A stretch of 5,237 bases of DNA from Gammaproteobacteria bacterium (lineage in GTDB: Bacteria > Pseudomonadota > Gammaproteobacteria > Ga0077536): the NCBI GenBank assembly GCA_003540955.1, contig DPMX01000344.1, positions 1 to 5,237 on the forward strand, given 5' to 3'. This document shows positions 1 through 5,237 of this stretch, piece by piece. Below the pieces are notes generated by a model. That model ran no database searches. It saw only the letters and a program-made list of their open reading frames with translations, and had not been told where the DNA came from. The position numbers were made by a program, and so were the translations under genes. The stretch's first letter is position 1. The number at the start of each line of letters is the position of its first letter.

Positions 1-15
1 TCTAGCTAACGTGTT

Positions 16-20
16 GGAGG
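16..20 (+). promoter_or_regulatory. Ribosome-binding site of the selenoprotein gene
   Basis: A perfect GGAGG lies 7 nt before the TTG at 28-30. An in-frame TAA at 22-24 means the frame cannot start further upstream. This site fixes translation start well before the in-frame TGA at 67-69, which argues that the TGA is read through rather than preceding the gene. Confidence 0.75.
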
Positions 21-27
21 TTAAAAA

Positions 28-369
28 TTGAGTAAAACGATAAATTGGTACTACTTCCGAAAGGGCTGAACTAGCTGTGATAAAGCCGCCAAGTTTTTGG
101 GGGCGCACGGGCTTGAGCCCAAGAAGACAATTCCCGCTTCGCGTAAGTTAGGACGCGATGATGCCGCTGAACTGGCCGCCAAAGCCAGCAAATTAATCGT
201 TGCTAAAGGTAAAAAGGTTAAAACCTTCATGTTCAAGAACGATCGCTCGGATGAAGCCATCGATGCGATGCTAGGCCCTACGGGAAATCTACGCGCACCT
301 ACGTTGATCTGTGGTAGGACAGTGCTAGTGGGCTTTAATGAAGAGGAGTACCGTACACTGCTGGCTTGA
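28..369 (+). CDS. ArsC-like thioredoxin-fold selenoprotein (TGA at 67-69 = Sec)
   Basis: This is a 113-residue protein if the in-frame TGA at 67-69 is decoded as selenocysteine. Seen in sequence: a TTG start 7 nt after GGAGG, then an N-terminus ending in Y-Y-F-R-K-G followed by U14-T15-S16-C17 and an alpha-helix-like D-K-A-A-K-F-L. That is the usual strand, CxxC redox motif and helix of thioredoxin-fold ArsC/Spx-like proteins, with Sec at the first Cys position. Further on, G-N-L-R-A-P-T (residues 86-92) contains the likely cis-proline, and V-G-F-N-E-E-E-Y closes the domain. From memory, this matches proteins annotated as ArsC family (seleno)protein, in which homologues carry either Sec or Cys here. 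The likely role is a cytoplasmic thiol/selenol oxidoreductase; the substrate is unknown, and arsenate reduction is not established. Starting at the TTG at 97 would delete the active site. The alternative is a Cys-to-stop pseudogene or a sequencing error, but coding integrity on both sides argues against it. Confidence 0.85.
75..110 (+). promoter_or_regulatory. Candidate bacterial SECIS element
   Basis: Immediately after the TGA the RNA can fold as follows: 75-79 with 106-110 (one G-U pair), 87-88 with 104-105, and 89-92 (CCAA) with 97-100 (UUGG). This leaves a four-base GUUU apical loop at 93-96. Unpaired bases 80-86 and 101-103 make internal bulges. The loop starts 24 nt after the TGA and begins with G, which agrees with the published general pattern for bacterial SECIS elements: a small apical loop with an early G, roughly 16-37 nt downstream of UGA. 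The fold was drawn by eye with no energy calculation. Confidence 0.55.
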
Positions 370-459
370 TGGGCGTATGTCGCAGTTCTGTGCTTGCTGG
401 TGGGTTGTTATGAGTTTAGACGACCATTATACCGGTGTGATTGCTCGTATCTTCGTCGA

Positions 460-478
460 GCACAACTCAAGATTGTGC
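460..478 (+). other. Hairpin in the intergenic region (6-bp perfect stem)
   Basis: GCACAA at 460-465 and TTGTGC at 473-478 are perfect inverted repeats around a 7-nt loop. No T-run follows, so it is not a standard intrinsic terminator. It is one of two hairpins in the 278-nt gap (370-647) between the selenoprotein and the oxidoreductase genes. I see no convincing protein gene in that gap. Confidence 0.4.
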
Positions 479-529
479 GATCTCCCAGTGCACGTTTACG
501 GTCGGCCGAAGTCAGTTCGTTTCATATAG

Positions 530-563
530 CACCCCAGAATTTCAGAAATGAAATGCCTGGGTG
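530..563 (+). other. Long hairpin with GAAA tetraloop upstream of the LLM gene
   Basis: The upper stem pairs ATTTCA (539-544) with TGAAAT (549-554) and is capped by a GAAA tetraloop (545-548), a GNRA-type loop. The lower stem pairs 530-537 with 557-563 (CACCC plus AG against CT plus GGGTG) with one bulged C at 535. A small internal loop (538 against 555-556) separates them. About 13 base pairs form in 34 nt. No T-tract follows. It lies 84 nt before the LLM start and could be a leader structure, a 3'-end stabiliser of the upstream transcript, or part of a small RNA. Confidence 0.5.
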
Positions 564-647
564 GATCGAGGTTGGGATTATTTAATACGCTCACGGCAGG
601 CGAGCAACGATGCTCTCATAGATATACTCAGGTTAGGAAACTCGTTC

Positions 648-1484
648 ATGAAAATAGGTATGAATTACCGTAATTGGGGCCCCCACGCGACTCGTCAAAA
701 TTTAGTGGATTGTGCTCATATCGCAGATAGATCTAGTCTCGATTCAGTATGGGTCAACGACCATATCGGTTTTCCCAAGGGAGACTGGGACAATGAATAC
801 GGCATTCCGGACGACATGGGAATGATCGTCGATCCTTATGCGGTTATGGCATTTCTTGGCGCGGTAACATCCCGAATTAATTTTGGATCTGCTGTCATTA
901 TTGGCCCGTATCGGCCGCCGCTGCCGACTGCGAAATGGTTGCAGAGCATTCAGATTTTATCAAATGACCGAATGCTTTTCGGGGTTGGTCCAGGCTACCT
1001 TACAGAAGAATTTGCCGCGCTCGGTGTCTCAAAAAGTAAACGCGGGAAGCTAACCGATGAGTTACTGGATATGCTGCATTTGGCTTTTTCTGAAGAGACG
1101 GTTGAAAGTAATGGCCAAGAGCTAGTTCTGATGACGCAGGCAAAGCGACCACCGTTTTTCATCGGAGGCGGTCCGAGCATTGCCATTCCTCGAGCTATAA
1201 AGCGCGGCGATGGTTGGATGCCGGTCAGTATTTTGCCGAGCGAACTCAAGCCGTTGGTAGATGATATGCAGATACAAGCAGTGGACGCGGGTCGGGGGAA
1301 ACTCGAAGTTGTCGCGATGAAAACCCTGCCGCTAGACGATTTGAATATCGCGATCGAACTCGCTCAAGGCTATCAAGATGCAGGTGCTACCCATTTGGTG
1401 CATACCCAAGGTTATGACAGCCCTGAACAATATAAAGAGTTGGTGGATATAGTGTGTAAAGAGATCCGACCCGCTGTTCAATAG
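648..1484 (+). CDS. LLM class (luciferase-like) F420/flavin-dependent oxidoreductase
   Basis: This is a 278-residue TIM-barrel type protein of the luciferase-like monooxygenase superfamily, most like the F420-dependent branch (TIGR03619/Rv2161c-like). Seen in sequence: the N-terminal strand K-I-G-M-N-Y, then D-S-V-W-V-N-D-H (residues 32-39), which is the typical cofactor-side motif. The core motif G-V-G-P-G-Y-L-T-E-E-F at 112-122 is followed by A-L-G-V. Near residues 172-190 is I-G-G-G-P-S with a later R-G-D-G-W, typical of the phosphate-binding end of the family. The ATG at 648 is preferred: AGGA at 635-638 lies 9 nt upstream and homologues begin at this strand. An in-frame GTG at 561 would add 29 residues unlike the family and lies inside a hairpin stem. 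The enzyme is cytoplasmic and its substrate cannot be deduced. Its end faces the PQQ dehydrogenase gene, with 21 nt between the two stop codons. F420 versus FMN use is inferred only from family resemblance. Confidence 0.88.
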   Translation: MKIGMNYRNWGPHATRQNLVDCAHIADRSSLDSVWVNDHIGFPKGDWDNEYGIPDDMGMIVDPYAVMAFLGAVTSRINFGSAVIIGPYRPPLPTAKWLQSIQILSNDRMLFGVGPGYLTEEFAALGVSKSKRGKLTDELLDMLHLAFSEETVESNGQELVLMTQAKRPPFFIGGGPSIAIPRAIKRGDGWMPVSILPSELKPLVDDMQIQAVDAGRGKLEVVAMKTLPLDDLNIAIELAQGYQDAGATHLVHTQGYDSPEQYKELVDIVCKEIRPAVQ

Positions 1485-1505
1485 ATGTTTTAAAAAGTGA
1501 AGTAG

Positions 1506-3539
1506 TTAGCGCTCTCCAAGCCCATTCCCAATATAGTCCACTAATTTTTGAACTTCATCATAAGTTAGGACGTGTCCAAAGCCTGGCATTTGCTTGTTTC
1601 CGCGTGTGATCATAGACACGGCGTGCTCGCGGTCAAACTTTTGGGTTAAGTCGGACCCACCCCCGTGGCCCCCTTTGCCGGCTGTTCCGTGACACTGGCC
1701 GCAGTAGCGAGCGTATATTGCTTTGCCGTAGAGGGTGATATCTCCATTGGCCAACTTAGCGCCCCCGATAGAGCCGGCCAGTGTTGTAGAAGCGGCGGCT
1801 CCCGGCGCAATTTCGTCGAGTGTTCCTGTTAAGGAAAAAAGCCACAGGCTATCACCAGGTGGTGATTGTGCGAACAAAGCGCCAGCTGCATAAACAGAGA
1901 CGTACTGTATGCCTTTGTGCTCGAATACTGCCGGAGGTGCGTTTACCCCGGCCCCAGTTTGAAATTCCCATAACAAATCCCCGGTGCGGGAATCTAATGC
2001 GGCAAAGCGACCATCATTTTGCCCCGTAAAGATCAGATTGCCAGCTGTTGCGGTTGAACCGCTGTAGCAGCTATCTTCCCAGCGTTGGCGCCAACGGAGT
2101 CGATTGGTACGCATGTTCATAGCGGCAAATATGCCAACTCGCTGGTTATCGAATAGGAAATCTCCGCCTAAAAATTGTTGTTGCGGCGCGCCATCATCGA
2201 CCGTCCCGCCAGTGAATAACCCTATTAGGTCCATGCCGCAAATGTATAGCGTTTGGGTGCGCGGGTCGTATGATGCCGGGGGCCACGCTGTCGCACCAAA
2301 AGAACTCGGCCGCACTGCGACAATGTCTTTCCAATAAGGTGTGAAAATCCGCCCTTCATTTATGTAAGGTACCCCATAGAGTGGCATTTCCATTGATTGT
2401 GGAACGAAGGCGTCGCCTATCGGGTAGGGTTGCGTGGCGGCGGTATGTTGGCGGGGCTCTTGGGGCACCGGCCTCTCTTCGATACCGATTAATGGCTCCC
2501 CCGTGACCCGATCGAGGATGTAAACCCAGCCGGTTTTTCCAGGATGGGCGATCGCCCGGCGCGACTCGCCTTCAAAGTCCATATCGAATAACACTACTGG
2601 GTTTGCCGCATCATAGTCCCAAAGATCGTGATGAACTTCTTGGAAGTGCCAGCGGTAGATTCCGGTCATTACATCAACTGCTACAATGGATGCCGAGAAC
2701 AGATTGTCACCCGGCCGAACAGCACCGTTAAAATCTGGTCCTGGATTACCCGTTGCGAAATACAATAATCCGAGTTCTGGATCGACGGCTGGCGTGTGCC
2801 AAACAGTTGCGCCGCCACGCCGCCAAATATCGGAATCTTGTGGCCACGTGTCGTGGCCGAGTTCACCAGGACCGGGAACAGTGTAAAACGTCCAGACAGG
2901 GGCCCCGTCATTAGCGCGGAACGCTTTAATGCGGCCGCGCACGCCGTATTCAGCTCCTCCGAACCCTATTATCACCATGCCGTCGTAATATAGAGGTGCA
3001 CTCGTGATAGTAAATCCATCTTGCCATTGCTCAGCTTGAACAGACCAAAGTTCTTTACCATCAGCGACACTTAATGCTACTAACTTACTATCGAGGCGAC
3101 CGACAAAAATCTTGTCTTCTCCAATGGCGACTCCGCGGCTTGTCCAACCGCAGCAGAGCGTCGAGATTTCGGGATCCAAGCCAGATTCGTAGGTCCACAG
3201 AAACTTGCCAGTTTCTAGATCAATCGCAAAAACGTCATTTGCACCAGTTACTAAATATATAACGCCATCGTGCACAATGGGCTGTGCTTCACCGGAGTAG
3301 GGTGGACCGACGCCCGAGCCGTTCAAATGTACGTGCCAAACACCTTTAAGTTTATTAACGTTATTTGTGTTGATTTCATCCAACGGTGAATACCGCTGAT
3401 TATATATATTGCCGCCGTTGGTTAACCAAGAAACTGTTGGGTTCTTTATTAATGTTTCGGAAGAGAGTGTGGTAAGTCCATTGGAGTGAACTGCCAATGG
3501 CAATACCGACAATACCAACAATCGGTATAGCATATACAT
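1506..3539 (-). CDS. PQQ-dependent quinohemoprotein dehydrogenase (alcohol/polyol type) with C-terminal cytochrome c
   Basis: This is a 677-residue secreted enzyme. It starts with a signal peptide (M-Y-M-L-Y-R then L-L-V-L-S-V-L-P-L-A, cleavage probably after V-H-S near residue 19). It oxidises an alcohol, polyol or sugar in the periplasm with PQQ and passes electrons to its own heme c. Seen (numbering from the ATG at 3539): adjacent cysteines C129-C130 that form the disulfide over PQQ; E197 in G-G-A-E-Y-G-V-R-G and N265 in T-G-N-P-G-P, the usual metal ligands; catalytic D308 in H-H-D-L-W-D-Y-D; and K335 in P-G-K-T-G. Repeated W-motif blades such as T-G-D-L-L-W-E-F continue to about residue 580. 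The C-terminal domain has C613-x-x-C616-H617 and a likely axial Met651 in Q-M-P-G-F-G. The in-frame TTG at 3599 would place 20 unlikely residues before the signal peptide. The length suits the quinohemoprotein methanol/ethanol family. The H-H-D-L-W-D-Y-D segment also resembles glucose dehydrogenases, so the substrate is open. No pqq genes are in view. Confidence 0.93.
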   Translation of the reverse strand: MYMLYRLLVLSVLPLAVHSNGLTTLSSETLIKNPTVSWLTNGGNIYNQRYSPLDEINTNNVNKLKGVWHVHLNGSGVGPPYSGEAQPIVHDGVIYLVTGANDVFAIDLETGKFLWTYESGLDPEISTLCCGWTSRGVAIGEDKIFVGRLDSKLVALSVADGKELWSVQAEQWQDGFTITSAPLYYDGMVIIGFGGAEYGVRGRIKAFRANDGAPVWTFYTVPGPGELGHDTWPQDSDIWRRGGATVWHTPAVDPELGLLYFATGNPGPDFNGAVRPGDNLFSASIVAVDVMTGIYRWHFQEVHHDLWDYDAANPVVLFDMDFEGESRRAIAHPGKTGWVYILDRVTGEPLIGIEERPVPQEPRQHTAATQPYPIGDAFVPQSMEMPLYGVPYINEGRIFTPYWKDIVAVRPSSFGATAWPPASYDPRTQTLYICGMDLIGLFTGGTVDDGAPQQQFLGGDFLFDNQRVGIFAAMNMRTNRLRWRQRWEDSCYSGSTATAGNLIFTGQNDGRFAALDSRTGDLLWEFQTGAGVNAPPAVFEHKGIQYVSVYAAGALFAQSPPGDSLWLFSLTGTLDEIAPGAAASTTLAGSIGGAKLANGDITLYGKAIYARYCGQCHGTAGKGGHGGGSDLTQKFDREHAVSMITRGNKQMPGFGHVLTYDEVQKLVDYIGNGLGER

Positions 3540-3549
3540 ACTGTGTAAA

Positions 3550-3554
3550 CCTCT
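3550..3554 (-). promoter_or_regulatory. Ribosome-binding site of the PQQ dehydrogenase gene
   Basis: AGAGG on the minus strand lies 10 nt before the ATG at 3539 and 16 nt before a second in-frame ATG at 3533. It supports 3539 as the start and is inconsistent with the upstream TTG at 3599. Confidence 0.55.
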
Positions 3555-3558
3555 ACTG

Positions 3559-3664
3559 ACTAACGACGGGGTAGTGTATTTAAAACATGGAAGTGCCAAG
3601 TTAATTTTTAAGTAAAATGGGCATGAAATTCGTTAGTGCCTCTCCTATATCGTGTAACTAACGA
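3559..3664. repeat. Three copies of the 8-mer ACTAACGA upstream of the PQQ dehydrogenase
   Basis: Exact copies occur at 3559-3566 (plus), 3630-3637 (minus, as TCGTTAGT) and 3657-3664 (plus). The last two form an inverted pair with centres 27 bp apart. All lie within 106 bp just upstream of the dehydrogenase start. They may be binding sites for a regulator of this gene, but no regulator is encoded nearby. The repeat is directly visible; the role is inference. Confidence 0.4.
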
Positions 3665-3882
3665 GTGTGCCTAAAAGCGATAGGGAAAATTCGATGTTCG
3701 CGAAACCAGACCAGCGAAGCGAGCAACTAATATCTTTCCTAGGAATTTGGGCGGGTAAAGCTCAGCGTAGTAGATAGCCCTTATTAAGTTTTCGAGTATT
3801 ACAGTTGGCCGATCAAATAAATTACGGGAGAAAGGGACGTCACATTCTAAGCGAGGATAAGATCCCAGCCTGTCTGCTGCCA

Positions 3883-4809
3883 TTAGTATCGCGGCACCGT
3901 CGGATCGATCCGCTGTGACCACGCGTCAATTCCACCAACAAGGTTGTGTGCATTGCTAAAGCCTTGGTCACGATAGTGTTCCGCGGCAGACTGGCTGCGG
4001 ACACCAGAGTGGCAATGGAATACGAGTAAAGTATCTTTCGGCAGTGATTCTATGTAATTTGCTGTTTCTAGATCTAGAAATTTTGAACCCTTTATCATGG
4101 CACGCTCTCGTTCATGCTGATCACGCACGTCAAATAATTCTAGAGCGATATCATCGTCGAGTTTTGCCTTTAATTCCTCGACTTCCATTTGTTTGATTGG
4201 AGGCGGTGCATTGGGGTTGCGGATACTGAATCCGCCGCCATGTGGACCATCGCTCATGTCGATTTCAAGTCCTTGTGCACGTCGTGCAGAATCACGATTT
4301 AGGAGAATGTCTATTCCGTTACTCGACGCTGTAACCTCGTGTCCGCTGTTCGGGTTTAAACTAAATTCATGATTCCATTTTGCGTCAATCTTTAGATGTA
4401 CCGCCGACCCGGGATTCTGTGCCGCAACTTCTTGGATCGTCTTTGCAGCACTGTCACTGATCGTTATTTTGGGAATCACAACCTCACCGGCTTCGAAGCC
4501 CAGTGCAGTGTGCAATTCGCCGCTAGTGTACATTTGTTGAATAACATCACAGCCACCCACGAACTCTTCCTGTATGTATAGTTGCGGAATCGTAGGCCAC
4601 TGCGAAAAGATTTTGATACCTTCGCGAATTTCCGGATCTTCTAGTACGTTAACAGTTTTATAGTCAGACACAATGCCACTTAGGATTCCCGTAACTGTCG
4701 CTGAAAATCCGCATTGCGGTTGTTGTGGCGTGCCCTTCATAAACAATACAACGTCGTTAGACGCAAGTAGTGATTCTATTCTTGAGCGAACTTGATCGTG
4801 TAGGCCCAT
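3883..4809 (-). CDS. Grx4-type monothiol glutaredoxin fused to a cysteine-less A-type carrier-like domain and a rhodanese
   Basis: This is a 308-residue cytoplasmic protein with three domains. Residues 1-106 are a monothiol glutaredoxin with C33-G-F-S36, the glutathione-contacting W71-P-T-I-P75 stretch and G-G-C-D at 85-88. Such domains bind a [2Fe-2S] cluster with glutathione and often work with BolA or in cluster transfer. Residues about 110-202 resemble an IscA/SufA/HesB A-type carrier, including the closing G-G-G-F-S-I-R-N-P-N-A, but contain no cysteine. Residues about 207-308 are a rhodanese with active-site C266 in H-C-H-S-G-V-R-S and the end G-G-I-D-A-W-S typical of such fusions. The ATG at 4809 is chosen because the glutaredoxin begins there and AGGAA lies 7 nt upstream; a GTG at 4863 would add 18 unlikely residues. 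The likely role is iron-sulfur trafficking or sulfur transfer, which is inference. It lies 123 nt after a DUF1015 gene on the same strand. Similar fusions exist in several proteobacterial groups, from memory. Confidence 0.92.
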   Translation of the reverse strand: MGLHDQVRSRIESLLASNDVVLFMKGTPQQPQCGFSATVTGILSGIVSDYKTVNVLEDPEIREGIKIFSQWPTIPQLYIQEEFVGGCDVIQQMYTSGELHTALGFEAGEVVIPKITISDSAAKTIQEVAAQNPGSAVHLKIDAKWNHEFSLNPNSGHEVTASSNGIDILLNRDSARRAQGLEIDMSDGPHGGGFSIRNPNAPPPIKQMEVEELKAKLDDDIALELFDVRDQHERERAMIKGSKFLDLETANYIESLPKDTLLVFHCHSGVRSQSAAEHYRDQGFSNAHNLVGGIDAWSQRIDPTVPRY

Positions 4810-4816
4810 AATATGA

Positions 4817-4821
4817 TTCCT
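4817..4821 (-). promoter_or_regulatory. Ribosome-binding site of the glutaredoxin-fusion gene
   Basis: AGGAA on the minus strand lies 7 nt before the ATG at 4809. It favours that start over the in-frame GTG at 4863. Confidence 0.55.
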
Positions 4822-4830
4822 AGCAACTAG

Positions 4831-4850
4831 ATTTAACTTTAAGTCTAAAT
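4831..4850. promoter_or_regulatory. AT-rich imperfect palindrome upstream of the glutaredoxin-fusion gene
   Basis: ATTTAACTT and AAGT-C-TAAAT form nine-base arms around one central T, with one extra C in the second arm. It lies 22-41 bp upstream of the start codon, between the DUF1015 gene and the fusion gene. It could be an operator for a redox or iron-responsive regulator, but it matches no consensus I can name. Chance is possible because the region is AT-rich. Confidence 0.25.
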
Positions 4851-4932
4851 TAACAGGTGGCACCGTTCAATATGGCTTTTAGTAGAGAGTATCAAAATAG
4901 AAGCCGCAAAACAGGAAAAATCTCGAAGAGCC

Positions 4933-5237
4933 TTAAAGGGGTAGCGAAACCAATCCGTCGGCGAGCTTGGGATCGAACCAGGTTGACTTTGGCGGCATGA
5001 CTTTACCGGCATCGGCCACTTTTATTAGATCTCCGAGGGTCGTCGGGAATAGAGTAAACCCAACAGCCTCATCAGCTGAGTTGACGCGTTTAGCTAGTTC
5101 GTTTGGTCCGAGTGTCCCCCCAACAAACTCGATCCGAGGATCAGTTCTTGGATCCGAAATTCCGAGCAGCGGTTTGATAATCAATCGGTCGAGTACGCTA
5201 ACATCTAGTTGATCAATTGGATCGGTTGTGGTCAACG
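4933..5237 (-). CDS. DUF1015 family protein, C-terminal part (5' end outside window)
   Basis: The last 100 residues of a gene that enters from the right edge and stops with TAA at 4933-4935. The visible part matches the C-terminus of the DUF1015 family (PF06245). An L-D-V-S-V-L-D-R-L-I-I-K-P-L-L-G-I helix comes first, then R-I-E-F-V-G-G, then A-V-G-F-T-L-F-P, and finally the highly conserved D-A-G-K-V-M-P-P-K-S-T-W-F with P-K-L-A-D-G-L. Full-length members are about 400 residues, so roughly three quarters is missing. The in-frame TTG at the right edge is not a real start. The biochemical function of the family is not established to my knowledge. It is probably soluble, since no membrane segment is visible. 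It precedes the glutaredoxin fusion by 123 nt on the same strand and may share its transcript. Confidence 0.9.
   Translation of the reverse strand, partial: LTTTDPIDQLDVSVLDRLIIKPLLGISDPRTDPRIEFVGGTLGPNELAKRVNSADEAVGFTLFPTTLGDLIKVADAGKVMPPKSTWFDPKLADGLVSLPL

Larger units (their letters stand above)
3540..3882. other. Intergenic region upstream of the PQQ dehydrogenase gene
   Basis: I see no convincing gene in this 343-nt stretch. An 83-codon minus-strand frame (3671-3922) starts at a GTG inside the rhodanese coding sequence and resembles nothing I know. The region holds three ACTAACGA copies near the dehydrogenase, a perfect 10-bp palindrome TTCCTAGGAA at 3736-3745, and a TTCGC/GCGAA inverted repeat at 3697-3718. 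It must contain the end of the glutaredoxin-fusion transcript and probably the dehydrogenase promoter. No clear -35/-10 pair or T-tailed terminator could be identified by eye. Confidence 0.5.

Noticed and set aside
109..120. GGGC-TTGA-GCCC hairpin as an alternative SECIS
   Set aside because: Its loop lies about 44 nt after the TGA, farther than usual for bacterial SECIS elements, and the nearer stem-loop fits better.
97..369. A 90-residue protein starting at the TTG at 97
   Set aside because: It removes the redox motif and the first strand of the fold. The same frame has a better start at 28 with a perfect ribosome-binding site if the TGA is read as Sec.
338..585. Two overlapping plus-strand 63-codon frames after the selenoprotein gene
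   Set aside because: The frames overlap each other, one overlaps the selenoprotein gene, and neither has a good ribosome-binding site or a recognisable product. They span the hairpins.
620..628. TATACT as a -10 box for the LLM gene
   Set aside because: No -35-like sequence lies at a suitable distance, and transcription would begin at the ribosome-binding site.
1485..1505. TTTTAAAAA between the convergent stop codons as a bidirectional terminator
   Set aside because: The T/A runs are present, but no convincing GC-rich stem precedes them on either strand.
3582..3600. A sigma-54-like TTGGCAC on the minus strand upstream of the PQQ dehydrogenase
   Set aside because: The -24 half is good, but no GC dinucleotide lies at the required -12 spacing.
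3671..3922. An 83-codon minus-strand frame overlapping the end of the glutaredoxin-fusion gene
   Set aside because: It starts at a GTG inside rhodanese coding sequence and its product has no recognisable pattern. The rhodanese ends normally, so it is not a frameshifted tail.

Overview
The window looks like a chromosomal segment of a Gram-negative, respiring bacterium of moderate GC content. Its genes resemble those of proteobacterial lineages, possibly uncultured marine, soil or delta/gamma-type groups; this placement is inferred from gene content only. It carries five supportable protein genes: two on the plus strand at the left, and three on the minus strand from about 1500 to the right end. 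No mobile element, tRNA, rRNA or CRISPR array was seen.

Left part (1-1484, plus strand). The first gene (28-369) is a small thioredoxin-fold protein of the ArsC-like family that only makes sense if an in-frame TGA at 67-69 is read as selenocysteine. A GGAGG ribosome-binding site sits 7 nt before a TTG start. The TGA falls exactly at the first position of a U-T-S-C redox motif, and a foldable bacterial-SECIS-like stem-loop follows it. A conventional gene caller would start after the TGA and lose the active site. A 278-nt intergenic stretch with two hairpins follows, then a luciferase-like (LLM class) F420/flavin-dependent oxidoreductase (648-1484).

Middle (1506-3539, minus strand, convergent with the LLM gene). 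A secreted PQQ-dependent quinohemoprotein dehydrogenase has an eight-bladed propeller-type catalytic part and a C-terminal cytochrome c domain. Its catalytic segment has an Asp-Tyr-Asp arrangement that raises the question of lanthanide use. A 343-nt non-coding stretch upstream holds three copies of the 8-mer ACTAACGA and may be its control region.

Right part (3883-5237, minus strand). A three-domain protein joins a CGFS monothiol glutaredoxin, an A-type iron-sulfur carrier-like domain that has lost its cysteines, and an intact rhodanese. It lies 123 nt downstream of the C-terminal end of a DUF1015 family gene that runs off the window. The two may be co-transcribed.

The selenoprotein and the glutaredoxin fusion concern thiol/selenol redox or iron-sulfur chemistry. 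The PQQ enzyme concerns periplasmic alcohol or sugar oxidation, and the LLM enzyme F420 or flavin chemistry. I see no single pathway that ties them all together. The most noteworthy item is the hidden selenoprotein.
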